Shown: positions 34,076 to 42,902, counted from the first letter of the stretch. The stretch: DNA of 64,000 nt from an uncultured Chthonomonadales bacterium (GCA_938005745.1 CALLMM010000024.1:38201-102200); one strand, 5' to 3'. Program-made: numbers and translations. The notes: generated from the sequence alone by a model not told the origin.

Positions 34076-35374
34076 TCACGTTGCAGAACCCGTCATTTTC
34101 TGGCGGGTCGTGCTGGTTGCACTGACAAGGGCGCGCAGCTTTCTCTCCACTTCCGACACCGATTTCAGGCTCTGCGCCCCCTGTGCGAGGAGTTGATTCC
34201 ATCTCTGTACAGCCTGGTTGCCGGTAAAATCCCGACTTTCGATAGCGCTTTCTCCCAGAAGAAAGACAGGCTTGCCCTCCGCCTGCGCCTCCAGCGCCAG
34301 ATCGAGATTCGCCAGATTGCCTTTGCCGAAAGGAACCTCCGTGATGAGTATGACATCCGCTCCGCGAATTAGGCGGGAGCAGGCTTCCAGCGACTCGCGG
34401 CTTATGGGAGAGTAGGGCGCTTCGGAGACGTGTTCGATGTCAAGCGCGACGGCGGCGTCTTCATCGCTGTCCAGACGGTTGAGCACCCCCGCCGTCAGTT
34501 GAAAGCCCTGCCGGAGGAGCGGCGTGAAGATCATCAGTCCCGTTCCGCCCCCGCAGATAACATGCACCTTCAGGGTCTCCTCGCCAGCCTGACGGCTGAT
34601 GGGAGGAGAGGGTAAGAGAAACGGTCGTCCAGAGACCGGATTTCGCCCGATCTGCACGGAGACGCCGTAGGCGTTCTGCAGGTTTTCGGCGGTCAGCACC
34701 TCTTCCGGAGATCCGTCCGCCTGAATGCGTCCGTCCGCCAGAAGAATGAGGCGGTCACAGAACTCCGCCGCGAGATTCAGATCGTGCAGGGCGGTAAGAA
34801 CGGCGGTTCCGTCTCTCTCCGAGAGCCTTCTTACCAGCGACAGCAGGTCGGTCTGATGGGTGATATCGAGGTGAGCGGTCGGTTCGTCCAGCAGAAGGGT
34901 GGGGGTGTTCTGAGCGAGCGCCCTGGCGATGAGCGCGCGACGATGCTCTCCGCCGGAGAGCGCGGTGATAGGTCTGTCGGCAAGATGGAGCGTATCGGTC
35001 GCCGCCATGGCGCGCGCGGCGATCGCGAAGTCCTCCTCTTTCTCGCCGAACAGCCCGTGTACGTGGGGGTGACGACCCATCAGCACAACCTCTCGTACCG
35101 TGAACTCAAAAAGAGTCGGTTCCGCCTGCGGAACCAGCGCGATTCGTCGAGCGATTTCGCGCGCGGACAGCCGGTGAATCGGATCACCGTCGAGATTGAC
35201 CGTGCCACCCTGCAACGGCATGGATCGAGTGAGCGCGCGCAGCAGCGTGGATTTCCCTGCGCCGTTAGGACCGATCAGCCCGACGAACTCTGCGCGTTGG
35301 AGCTTCAGAGTGACGCCGCGCAGAACAGGGCGATCTGCGTATCCTGCTGTCAGGTCTTGCGCTTCGATCCGCAT
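34076..35374 (-). CDS. ABC transporter ATPase (iron/cobalamin type) fused to an uncharacterised C-terminal domain
   Basis: A 432-aa protein. Residues 1-245 are a FecE/BtuD-like ATPase (Walker A GPNGAGKS about 35-42, signature LSGGEHRRALIARAL, Walker B TLLLDEPTAHLD). Residues about 265-432 form a second domain starting KVHVICGGGTGLMIFTPLL, with Rossmann-like beta-alpha pattern, NRLDSDEDAAVALDIEHVSEAPYSPIS and ADVILITEVPFGKGNLANLDLALEA. The tail looks able to bind a nucleotide or ligand, but I cannot name it. No permease or binding protein is adjacent. TGATATAAT lies 6 nt before the ATG, so the mRNA may be leaderless. Confidence 0.85.
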   Translation of the reverse strand: MRIEAQDLTAGYADRPVLRGVTLKLQRAEFVGLIGPNGAGKSTLLRALTRSMPLQGGTVNLDGDPIHRLSAREIARRIALVPQAEPTLFEFTVREVVLMGRHPHVHGLFGEKEEDFAIAARAMAATDTLHLADRPITALSGGEHRRALIARALAQNTPTLLLDEPTAHLDITHQTDLLSLVRRLSERDGTAVLTALHDLNLAAEFCDRLILLADGRIQADGSPEEVLTAENLQNAYGVSVQIGRNPVSGRPFLLPSPPISRQAGEETLKVHVICGGGTGLMIFTPLLRQGFQLTAGVLNRLDSDEDAAVALDIEHVSEAPYSPISRESLEACSRLIRGADVILITEVPFGKGNLANLDLALEAQAEGKPVFLLGESAIESRDFTGNQAVQRWNQLLAQGAQSLKSVSEVERKLRALVSATSTTRQKMTGSAT

Positions 35375-35380
35375 GACACT

Positions 35381-35389
35381 ATTATATCA
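35381..35389 (-). promoter_or_regulatory. Extended -10 promoter for a probably leaderless ABC ATPase mRNA
   Basis: Minus strand reads TGATATAAT (extended -10, TATAAT at 35386-35381), then six bases (AGTGTC), then the ATG at 35374. Initiation about 6-7 nt after the -10 would put the 5' end on the start codon. No SD sequence is present. Confidence 0.55.
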
Positions 35390-35436
35390 TAAAAAAAGAG
35401 CCGAGCCATGATCTTCCCCCCCGATCATGGCCCGGT
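35390..35436 (-). terminator. Intrinsic terminator upstream of the ABC ATPase gene
   Basis: Stem GCCATGATC (35405-35413) / GATCATGGC (35423-35431), extended by four more pairs after one mismatch. On the minus strand a T tract follows (35396-35390 region). It probably ends transcripts arriving from the unknown gene at 35744-37216. Confidence 0.65.
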
Positions 35437-35743
35437 CTACCTTCGCCGGAAACGGGAAGTCAGCTCCTCCTCCCCTCAATAGTTCCGCCGAAGGATCCTT
35501 TTCGGAAGCGCGCTTCCGAAAGTGTCTGGATAATCGTATGACGTCAGTCTCCGAAAATATGTTCCTGCTATACTTCTGTAAAATTTACCTGGATAGACGA
35601 TTTTTTTATATTTTCGCTGTAATCCCCACCCGGACGCTGCACGCTGAAGGCATCTTCATCTGTTGTCGTGAGCAGACATCTCTGTGAGGATAAACCCGTC
35701 AATGGACAGAGCGGTTACAGCATGCGGTTTCGTCTGCGGAGAT
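35437..35743. other. Intergenic region with a perfect 22-bp palindrome
   Basis: Noncoding spacer between two minus-strand genes. It holds a loopless perfect palindrome at 35500-35521 (half-site TTTCGGAAGCG) and an A+T-rich stretch at 35570-35625. No convincing ORF or RNA gene is seen. Confidence 0.5.
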
Positions 35744-37216
35744 TCAGAGAGAGGGAGTGTCTGGAAGCCACTGGAGGGCAGGAACCTGCGTGCGCTGCCC
35801 GCTGCGCACAAGGATGTTGTCCACGGTCTCCTGCGTCCATCTGCCTCCAACGGCGTCGAAGCGGTGCCGCAGAAACTCCTCGATCGGTCCCGGCTCCTCA
35901 TCGTATGGAAGGATGGGGATAATGTCCTTCGCGTATCTCTCCATCCGGTAACGTCCGGGAGATACGTTCGGGAGGGTATAGGTCCCGTCGGCGGAGATCG
36001 GAACGCGAAGCACTTTTGGCTCCGAAAGCCCGTTCTGCTCATAGCGCCATATTCTGACCAGCGAAAATGCCTCTCCGAAAGGACGATCCTTCACGCGGAC
36101 ACCGGATACGATTGCGCCGCCCGCCTGTCCGGCTGGCGGAATGAAACTTAACGGAGCCGATGGCATGTTCCGCTGATAGTTGGTGTCGCGCGAGAGTCGC
36201 ATCATTACCACCCGGCGTGTCTGATCGTACGACTGGCGCGGACGGATCACCAGAATCGGCTCGCTGTCGAACGCCTTCCCCTTCCAGGTCTGCTCCCCAT
36301 CCTGAATCTCGAGATTCAGCATGCCCATGGGACCCGGAGTAGCCTTCAGGACGATGCGGTTGTCGCTCCGTTCATCGGGTATTCCAATCTGGATGGGAAG
36401 ATCGGGGGCGAGGACAAGCTGCTGTTCGGGAAGATCCCGGTTCGTTGAAGAAGGCTCTGCGCGTGAGGATAGACGCTCCGCCTCCGGACCCAGAATGACG
36501 GTCAGATCGTCCGGCAGTGATTTTGCCTTCCTGATCTCCAGATCGCCGGGGGTCATCCTGCCAAACATCCGCTTGCCTACCGGAAGCGGAATACTCCTCA
36601 GGGTAAAGGGAATGCGCCGTTTAGCGCCGCGGAAGTCGGTCTCCAGCAGTGCTCCGGTGATGAATTGGAGGTAGCGTGCATGGACATGCGGCTCCTCCAG
36701 CGACGCCATCTGCACCTTGCATTTCGGCAGAGCGATCGGTTTGTGCGTCTTATCCTCCGGCGTCACGGAGTTCAGGGAGCGACCGGTATCATCCATCGCC
36801 TTCAGAGATGCGAGATCAATCTCATAAGAGACCTTTTGACGACGAAGCGGCATCGTCTGCAGAATGATCTGAATCTGTCCCAGCGGCTCGCCGTAGGCTC
36901 CGTTGCGATGCAGAATATGCCGCAGGTAGTTTCCGGAGTAGAGCTGCCGCACCGAGATCAGATAGGAGCCGGCGCGGGTAGTCATCGAGGCGAACAGGCG
37001 CGGCTCCTGTGCGAGCCGGATGTTGCTTCCTGGCATCATCACATAGCGGGAGCCTCCAAATCCGATCATCTCCGGCGTGATATTGCCGACAAAGGCAGGC
37101 GCAGGGGACGGTTTGCGAGCGTGGCGTACGGGAGCGCGGAAGGCGTAGAGGCAGAAGATTGCTATTCCAACCGAAACCATCAATAGAAGAAACAGCGTTC
37201 CGGATCGCTCTCGCAT
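35744..37216 (-). CDS. Unknown membrane-anchored protein with C-terminal beta-sandwich
   Basis: A 490-aa protein that I do not recognise. An N-terminal TM helix (GTLFLLLMVSVGIAIFCLYAF) is followed by a Pro-rich linker and a long, mostly beta periplasmic region without hallmark motifs or conserved Cys. The stretch near residues 395-450 (KVLRVPISADGTYTLPNVSPGRYRMERYA) looks like a carboxypeptidase-regulatory/transthyretin-like sandwich. The family is therefore probably a structural or ligand-binding envelope protein. It stands alone between tyrS and the fused ABC ATPase, on the same strand as both. Confidence 0.7.
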   Translation of the reverse strand: MRERSGTLFLLLMVSVGIAIFCLYAFRAPVRHARKPSPAPAFVGNITPEMIGFGGSRYVMMPGSNIRLAQEPRLFASMTTRAGSYLISVRQLYSGNYLRHILHRNGAYGEPLGQIQIILQTMPLRRQKVSYEIDLASLKAMDDTGRSLNSVTPEDKTHKPIALPKCKVQMASLEEPHVHARYLQFITGALLETDFRGAKRRIPFTLRSIPLPVGKRMFGRMTPGDLEIRKAKSLPDDLTVILGPEAERLSSRAEPSSTNRDLPEQQLVLAPDLPIQIGIPDERSDNRIVLKATPGPMGMLNLEIQDGEQTWKGKAFDSEPILVIRPRQSYDQTRRVVMMRLSRDTNYQRNMPSAPLSFIPPAGQAGGAIVSGVRVKDRPFGEAFSLVRIWRYEQNGLSEPKVLRVPISADGTYTLPNVSPGRYRMERYAKDIIPILPYDEEPGPIEEFLRHRFDAVGGRWTQETVDNILVRSGQRTQVPALQWLPDTPSL

Positions 37217-37301
37217 GGCGGTAGTCCTCTCCGCATGGTAAGTAAGCGCGGTTCTATGTAGCCGTCAGGGGGCGCAATCGAGATCTCGAGGGTCGTGAGC
37301 G

Positions 37302-38534
37302 TTAGCTGCGAATCTTCAGAAAGTGCCTGCTGCCCACCTGTAAAATCGCTCCGTTCAGCTCTTCCGGTGAAAACTCTGCGGCTGGGTCGGAGATGCGGGA
37401 TCCGTTCAACTGAACACCCCCCTGTTCGATCAGGCGGCGGGCTTCCCCCGTTCCCTTTGCCAGTCCCGACAGGACCAGAAGGCGGCAGACCCAGAGGGAG
37501 CCGTTGCGCAGGGCGTCGGGCGTGATCTGATACTCGGGAAGATCGGAGGGAATCTGATGACGGGCATGGACGCGCTCAAACTCCGCATCTGCGGCGGAGG
37601 CAGCTTCCGCGCCGTGGTAGATCGTAACCACCTCGCGCGCAAGCCGGCGCTTGACATCTTTCGGGTTGATTTGCCCGTTGCGCGCCTGCTCCAGCAATGA
37701 CTGATACTCCTCTACCGGTACATCGGTGGTCAGGTGGAAATAGGTCTCCATCATCTCATCGCTGATGGACATCAGCTTGCCGAACATCGAGTCGGGAGGT
37801 TCGGTGATGCCGACGTAGTTGCCCAGCGACTTGCTCATCTTTTTGACGCCATCCAGACCGACCAGAAGGGGCATGAAGAGCGCGACCTGCGGATCCTGTC
37901 CCATCTCGCGCTGAAGTTCGCGTCCCGCCATGATATTGAAGGTCTGATCCAGACCTCCCATCTCAATGTCCGCTTCGATGGCGACCGAGTCGTATGCCTG
38001 CGCCAGGGGGTAGAGCAGCTCGTGCAGACTGATGGGAAGCTGCTGCGACAAGCGGTTGGCAAAGTCTTCACGTTCAAGCACTTGCGCGACGGTCATGTGT
38101 GAGGTGAGGTGGACGACATCCGCGAAGGAGAGTTTCCCCAGCCACTCGCTGTTAAAACGGACGGTGGTGCGGCTGCGGTCGAGGATTACCGAGAGTTGAT
38201 CCACATAGGTGCGCGCGTTGGCGGCTATCTCTTCCTGAGACAGCATCGGGCGCGTGGCGGAGCGACCGGAGGGATCGCCGATCAGGGCAGTGTAGTCGCC
38301 GATGATGATGACCACTTGATGCCCGAGGTCCTGAAACTGTCGCAGTTTACGCAGCACAACCGCAAAACCCAGATGGATGTCGGGGGCGGTGGGGTCCAGA
38401 CCGAGTTTGACAATGAGCGGTCTGCCGGTGCGACGCGACTTTTCAAGCTTCTCTTCCAGACCCCTCTCCGGCGTGATGCCGGCAGTGCCGCGCCTGAGGA
38501 GAGCCGCCTGCTCCTGAATATTCACGAAAACCAT
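37302..38534 (-). CDS. tyrS: Tyrosine--tRNA ligase
   Basis: A 410-aa class I aminoacyl-tRNA synthetase that charges tRNA-Tyr. It has KLGLDPTAPDIHLGF (HIGH-type motif HLGF at 54-57), the KMSKS loop VKKMSKSLGNYVG, and a C-terminal S4 RNA-binding domain (ARRLIEQGGVQLNGSRISDP). The N terminus and IGDYTALIGDPSGRSATRP place it in the TyrZ-like branch rather than that of E. coli TyrS. The promoter TTGACT-18-TATACT lies at 38593-38564. No T-box leader is present, since the start is only about 25 nt from the expected transcription start. Confidence 0.96.
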   Translation of the reverse strand: MVFVNIQEQAALLRRGTAGITPERGLEEKLEKSRRTGRPLIVKLGLDPTAPDIHLGFAVVLRKLRQFQDLGHQVVIIIGDYTALIGDPSGRSATRPMLSQEEIAANARTYVDQLSVILDRSRTTVRFNSEWLGKLSFADVVHLTSHMTVAQVLEREDFANRLSQQLPISLHELLYPLAQAYDSVAIEADIEMGGLDQTFNIMAGRELQREMGQDPQVALFMPLLVGLDGVKKMSKSLGNYVGITEPPDSMFGKLMSISDEMMETYFHLTTDVPVEEYQSLLEQARNGQINPKDVKRRLAREVVTIYHGAEAASAADAEFERVHARHQIPSDLPEYQITPDALRNGSLWVCRLLVLSGLAKGTGEARRLIEQGGVQLNGSRISDPAAEFSPEELNGAILQVGSRHFLKIRS

Positions 38535-38563
38535 CCTTCAACAGGGGATATGAGGGTGGCACT

Positions 38564-38593
38564 AGTATATCAAACGGAGGAGGAGCAAGTCAA
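38564..38593 (-). promoter_or_regulatory. Promoter of tyrS
   Basis: Minus strand -35 TTGACT (38593-38588), 18-bp spacer, -10 TATACT (38569-38564). It is identical in both boxes and spacing to the promoter at 8777-8748. The -35 overlaps the end of the upstream permease gene's spacer, so tyrS is probably independent of the ABC-2 operon. Confidence 0.75.
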
Positions 38594-38602
38594 TCCGCGC
38601 GC

Positions 38603-39760
38603 CTAGCCCGCGTCATCGCGCGGAACGTACTCACGGACGCTGAAGATAAACATGGCGAAGAGCAGCGCGACTGCGATCACGCTGAAAAGCACTGTCCATG
38701 CTGCCCAGGGCTGGATCGTTACCTCCGAGAGCAAGCCCGCCATCTGCGCGGGACTGGGCGGTCTGTCCTCCAGACGGTCTCGGGGCGCAAGCACCTTCAG
38801 GTAGCTCATCAGCGAGAGCAGCTTGAAGTAGCCGGGAATCAGGGTGGAGACCCATGACTCGTAGCCGAAACTGAACATCAGCCCAAGAAAGAGCGCCCAG
38901 CGGAACATCGTCGCCAGCAGCAGGAAGAGAGCCGTATAAGCCAGCGCGCCCACCGGCAGGATCAGCAGGTCGCGCGCCAGACGCATTTTGGTCGCCACTT
39001 TGCGGACGATCTCTTTCGGGAAGGCGTCCTCCAGCGCGGCGCGATTCGCCAGCGCCAGGGCGGAACCGGTCGGTTTCACCGCGAACCGCTGCCGCGTGGC
39101 TTCGCTCAGCTTCACCTGCTCAAATCGCTCCGGCGTATAGAAATTCTCGTCGGTTTTGAGCATCTGATTCAGACTGGCGATAAGCTCCTGACGGACCTCG
39201 CGGGACCAGGGCTTGCTGACGTCGTGCTCGATGAGCTTCTGTTGCAGCGACTCGTCCAGGTTCTGGCGGATATAGACCGCCACCGGGTCTTCTGGCGCAT
39301 TGATCTTCTGCGCGAATCGGTTGAAATCTTTGAAATCGCGCGGGCGGAGTGTCGCCGATACCTCCGTCTTCTGAAGCCCGTAGGTCGCCAGAGCCAGCAG
39401 CGACGCGGAGATCCAGACGCTCAGGGTTACCGCAATCACCGCCGCGATATACTTCATCAGCAGTATGCGCCAGCGGGGGATGGGGCGCGTTAAGAGATAG
39501 ACGATGGTCTTGTCCGAGATCTCCTGATTGACAACCCCGGTTCCGAATACGACCGACAGGATCACCAGGAGGAAGCTAAAGACGAAAAGCTCCATCATCG
39601 TCTCATAGGCGGGCTGCGCCTCGAAGGGGACGCGGCGGGCGGCAAATCGCACCAGCAGCGCCAGCGCAGCCGGAAACACCGCCAGCAGCATCGCCACCAG
39701 CATACGCCGGAGACTGAACATATCCTTCAGGGCTACGCGAAGCAGGTAGATGTCGCTCAT
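38603..39760 (-). CDS. ABC-2 type transporter permease
   Basis: A 385-aa permease. A first TM helix (RRMLVAMLLAVFPAALALLVRF) is followed by FSFLLVILSVVFGTGVVNQEISDKTIVYLLTRPIPRWRILLMKYI, the conserved ABC-2 coupling region. A large extracytoplasmic or loop domain (about 130-260) precedes three more helices at the C terminus. It is the last of four genes encoding two ATPase/permease pairs, and starts 24 bp after the ATPase at 39785. Export of a lipid, glycan or drug-like substrate, or gliding-type function, cannot be told apart from sequence. Confidence 0.87.
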   Translation of the reverse strand: MSDIYLLRVALKDMFSLRRMLVAMLLAVFPAALALLVRFAARRVPFEAQPAYETMMELFVFSFLLVILSVVFGTGVVNQEISDKTIVYLLTRPIPRWRILLMKYIAAVIAVTLSVWISASLLALATYGLQKTEVSATLRPRDFKDFNRFAQKINAPEDPVAVYIRQNLDESLQQKLIEHDVSKPWSREVRQELIASLNQMLKTDENFYTPERFEQVKLSEATRQRFAVKPTGSALALANRAALEDAFPKEIVRKVATKMRLARDLLILPVGALAYTALFLLLATMFRWALFLGLMFSFGYESWVSTLIPGYFKLLSLMSYLKVLAPRDRLEDRPPSPAQMAGLLSEVTIQPWAAWTVLFSVIAVALLFAMFIFSVREYVPRDDAG

Positions 39761-39784
39761 CGCTGTCGGTCTCTGGATCCCCTC

Positions 39785-40705
39785 TTATCCATTCACCAGA
39801 TACGAGAAGACCGATTCAAGGTTGTTATCCGGAGATTCGAAGCGGATAACCCGAAAACGCTCCTCCAGTACGATTTCTGGAAACTGGGCATAGAACTGAT
39901 CCGGCTGCCGCGTCTCCAGTTCCAGCAGTCGAGAATCGGAGGCGTCCAGTTTCACGCTCAGCACACAGGGCAGGTCCAGCAGCCGCTTTGCGAGCTGCCG
40001 TGCCTGCGGGCTTTCGATGGCGATGCGGTGCGGGTGCCTGTCTATCAGGGAGCGTATCGCGTAGATGTCTCCCTGCGCCAGAAGCCTCCCCTTGTTCATC
40101 AGCAGAATGTTGCGGGTCATCATCTCCACCTCATACAGGATATGGCTGGAGACCACCACGCATTTCCCCTGACTGCCCAGCTCATGCAAGAGCAGCGTTA
40201 CATCCCGCCGACCTACCGGGTCCAGCCCGTTCAGCGGCTCATCCAGGATCAGAATCTCCGGATCGTGCACGATCCCCTGCGCGATCTTGATGCGCTGACG
40301 CATGCCTTTGGAGTATCCGCCGACCTTGCGATCCGCGTTGGCGGTCATGCCGACCATCTCGATCACCTCCGCAACGCGGGACTTCAGACGGTCCCGGGGA
40401 ATGCCGGAGAAGGCTCCCAGCATCGTTACGACCTCGCGTCCGGACATGTCGTCGTAGCTGTTTTCGATCTCGGGGCAGTAGCCGAGTCGCTTGAAGACGC
40501 GCGTGTTGGCGAAGGGACGCTCCCCGAACACGGTGATCTGTCCGGTGGTCGGGCGGATCTGTCCGGTGATCAGCTTCATCATGGTGGACTTGCCCGCGCC
40601 GTTGGGTCCCAGCAGAGCGGTGATGCCCCGATCGATCAGGCAGCTGACATCGTTGACGCCGATCACCTGACCGTACCAGCGGGAGACGCGGTTGAGCTGG
40701 ATCAT
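39785..40705 (-). CDS. ABC-2 exporter ATPase
   Basis: A 306-aa ATPase with Walker A GPNGAGKS (33-40), Q-loop region LGYCPEIENSYDDMSG, signature GYSKGMRQRIKIAQ, Walker B ILILDEPLNGLD and switch His in VVVSSHILYEVE. A C-terminal extension of about 85 residues (IRSLIDRHPHRIAIESPQARQL...) is usual for this NatA/CcmA-like class. The gene overlaps the end of the permease gene upstream by 4 bp (ATGA), showing translational coupling. Confidence 0.92.
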   Translation of the reverse strand: MIQLNRVSRWYGQVIGVNDVSCLIDRGITALLGPNGAGKSTMMKLITGQIRPTTGQITVFGERPFANTRVFKRLGYCPEIENSYDDMSGREVVTMLGAFSGIPRDRLKSRVAEVIEMVGMTANADRKVGGYSKGMRQRIKIAQGIVHDPEILILDEPLNGLDPVGRRDVTLLLHELGSQGKCVVVSSHILYEVEMMTRNILLMNKGRLLAQGDIYAIRSLIDRHPHRIAIESPQARQLAKRLLDLPCVLSVKLDASDSRLLELETRQPDQFYAQFPEIVLEERFRVIRFESPDNNLESVFSYLVNG

Positions 40706-41691
40706 CCTCGCACCACCTCCACCGCACGTATCTTGAACCGCGCCGCGGCGATTCCGAGGATCACGATGGACAGCGCAATCGCCAGGATGATCCAGTTATT
40801 CGGAGGAACATAGTACACCAGTTCGGCGGGGGTGCGATCCGGATTCGTTCGCTTTACCAGTCCCGTGCTGATCCCGTAGATGTCGTACAGCAGCGCGCGG
40901 ATGATCCCGCTGAAGGAGCAGTGAGAGATCAATCCGCCCTCACGCAGTATCCGCTCCTGATCCCCGCGATAGAAGATGCCGGTCAGAACCCCCGACACGA
41001 TGCCGCTCAGAATATAGATCCCGGCGATGAACGCGCCTGCCATGACGCCCGATTTCGACCAGGCGGAGATGCCGACGATGACACTGGCAAATATGGTGGG
41101 TGCGACCAGACTCCCCGCCAGAATCTGAACGATCAGCCACGGCTCCTCCCCAAGAAAACCGTCGTTGGCGAACATCATGATGCAGGTGATATAGCCGATC
41201 AGACCGGGAATGAGCGTGATGCAGAGCATCACCAGAAAGATCCCCATCCACTTGCCGAGAAGGTAGTCGCCTTTGGTGATCGGCTTGGAGAGGTAGACGA
41301 TCAGCGCATTGCTGCGGTTATCGTTGGCGATGGTTCCCGCCCCGATGATCAGTCCGATGAGGAGCATCCAGAAGAGCTGCCACTCCATCGCATAGTAGAA
41401 CTGCAGGGCGTAGCGCGGCTTTTCAAAAAGAGGGATCATGCCGACCCGAACCCCGACATCCGCCCGGAAGATATAGAAGACGCCCAGATGATAGACATAG
41501 GGGAGCAGCGCGATGACCGCAAGGATCCAGAAGAAGACGCTCTTCATCGCGAAGCGAAAGGTATAGAGCGAGACTACCCACCAGCGGAGAACTCTCGCCT
41601 TCAACGGACCGTCATAGTTGCGATAGCTCAGGTCGGCGATGGGGGAGGGCTGAGAGGCGGCAGAGGGCTGGTTGGAAGGACCGACGGTCAT
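40702..41691 (-). CDS. ABC-2 type transporter permease
   Basis: A 329-aa permease with six predicted helices: SVFFWILAVIALLPYVYHLGVFYIF, FWMLLIGLIIGAGTIANDNRSNALIVYLSKPITKGDYLLGKW (the conserved ABC-2 region), IFLVMLCITLIPGLIGYITCIM, ILAGSLVAPTIFASVIVGISAW, VMAGAFIAGIYILSGIVSGVL and WIILAIALSIVILGIAA. Both ends overlap neighbouring ATPase genes by 4 bp. The N-terminal 25 residues are Ser/Pro-rich and cytoplasmic. Confidence 0.9.
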   Translation of the reverse strand: MTVGPSNQPSAASQPSPIADLSYRNYDGPLKARVLRWWVVSLYTFRFAMKSVFFWILAVIALLPYVYHLGVFYIFRADVGVRVGMIPLFEKPRYALQFYYAMEWQLFWMLLIGLIIGAGTIANDNRSNALIVYLSKPITKGDYLLGKWMGIFLVMLCITLIPGLIGYITCIMMFANDGFLGEEPWLIVQILAGSLVAPTIFASVIVGISAWSKSGVMAGAFIAGIYILSGIVSGVLTGIFYRGDQERILREGGLISHCSFSGIIRALLYDIYGISTGLVKRTNPDRTPAELVYYVPPNNWIILAIALSIVILGIAAARFKIRAVEVVRG

Positions 41692-42602
41692 TCAATCGCC
41701 TCCAGAAAGATATCTTCCAGCGAACGCCGCGCCGGATGGAAGCCGCGTATCTGCGCGTTTGCCTCCCGGGCGCACAGCATTAGCGTTCTTCCCGGGTCTT
41801 CGGTGTCGGAGGGGAGCGCCAGATGGTAGCGGTTCGCCGCGTGGCGCAGGACGGTTATCCCCTTCGTCTGCGCCTTTTCGACAAAGAGATCGGAGGCAAA
41901 CTGAAGCTCCACCTCATACTGAATGCCTTCCGTCAGCCGCAGGTTGGCGATATCTCCCTGTTCGACGACCTCCCCGTTTCGCATGACGATCACGTTATCG
42001 CAGGTGCGTTCGATGTCCGGAAGCAGGTGAGAGGAAACCAGCACATTCACCTCTTTGCCGTGCGAGATGTCGCGTATCAGCTTCAGCATATCTTCGCGCC
42101 CTGCCGGGTCCAGCCCATTGGTCGGCTCATCCAGGATCAACAGCTTCGGACCGTGCACCAGCGCCTGGGCGAGCTTGATGCGCTGCTTCATGCCGGTGGA
42201 GTATGTCTCCACTTTTCGGTATCGCGCCTCTCCCAGTCCGGCATACTCCAGCACCTCATGCGCGCGCTGCAAGGCGCGATTGGCGGGCATCCCCGCCAGT
42301 TCTCCGGCATAGGCGACGAAGGTAACCCCGTTCATTCCGGGGATGTGACAGTCCATCTCCGGCATCAGCCCGATCCTCTGTCGAATGGCGAGACCCTGTG
42401 TCGCGATATCCAGGTCCAGCACCTTTCCATGCCCGGATGCCGGTTGAATGAAACCCAGAAGCGCTTTGATCAGGGTGGTTTTTCCCGCGCCGTTAGGACC
42501 GAGCAGTCCCGTGCACCCGTCAGGAACGGTCAGAGAGAGGTCGGAGATAACGGTTTTCGCCCCGTAACGAACAGTTAAGTTAGAGACGGCTGCCACTGGC
42601 AT
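41688..42602 (-). CDS. ABC-2 exporter ATPase
   Basis: A 304-aa ATPase; the start is taken at MPVAAVSNLTVRYG (ATG 42602), because the 23 residues before it are Arg-rich and unlike the family. It has Walker A GPNGAGKT (35-42), signature TYSTGMKQRIKLAQAL, Walker B LLILDEPTNGLD, and switch His in NVLVSSHLLPDIE. As the first gene of the four-gene operon it pairs with the permease that begins at 41691 (4-bp ATGA overlap). The SD is weak. Confidence 0.91.
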   Translation of the reverse strand: MPVAAVSNLTVRYGAKTVISDLSLTVPDGCTGLLGPNGAGKTTLIKALLGFIQPASGHGKVLDLDIATQGLAIRQRIGLMPEMDCHIPGMNGVTFVAYAGELAGMPANRALQRAHEVLEYAGLGEARYRKVETYSTGMKQRIKLAQALVHGPKLLILDEPTNGLDPAGREDMLKLIRDISHGKEVNVLVSSHLLPDIERTCDNVIVMRNGEVVEQGDIANLRLTEGIQYEVELQFASDLFVEKAQTKGITVLRHAANRYHLALPSDTEDPGRTLMLCAREANAQIRGFHPARRSLEDIFLEAIE

Positions 42603-42703
42603 GAAGCGATCCCGTGTTGGAGGCTGAGATGAGAGACGGACAGAGAGACGAGCGATCCATCCGACAGGCATGACGGGAAAGGGTTTCAGACGGTTTCATG
42701 AAA

Positions 42704-42902
42704 TATAATCCTGGCAATGCGAACAAAAAGCGCACGGGCGTCGTCTATCGGATAGAATATGTGAAATAGGCTGGCTGCCTGCTTTCCAGTCGCATCACGC
42801 TGACGCTGTTGATAGACGATATCATACATACGCAGACGTGATCGTAACTGTACCTCCGCCGACACCTGTTTGCCCTGACAGGATGTCGGCGGATTCTTTT
42901 TT
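42704..42902 (+). ncRNA. Candidate small RNA between a TATAAT box and an intrinsic terminator
   Basis: A consensus -10 TATAAT (42704-42709; -35 weak) on the plus strand is followed 146 nt later by a strong terminator hairpin, with no ORF between. The implied RNA is about 185 nt. It can form a long-range helix TCGTCTATC (42741-42749) with GATAGACGA (42811-42819). The flanking genes are both on the minus strand, so a plus-strand terminator here has no protein-coding gene to serve. No known RNA family is recognised; 6S-like RNA is possible by size only. Confidence 0.4.
42855..42902 (+). terminator. Plus-strand intrinsic terminator without an upstream gene
   Basis: Arms TCCGCCGACACCTGT (42855-42869) and ACAGGATGTCGGCGGA (42878-42893), pairing fully except for a one-base bulge, followed by TTCTTTTTT to 42902. 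The T run is on the plus-strand side only. Confidence 0.8.

Noticed and set aside
38532..38593. T-box leader upstream of tyrS
   Set aside because: The distance from the promoter to the start codon is only about 25 nt, too short for a T-box.
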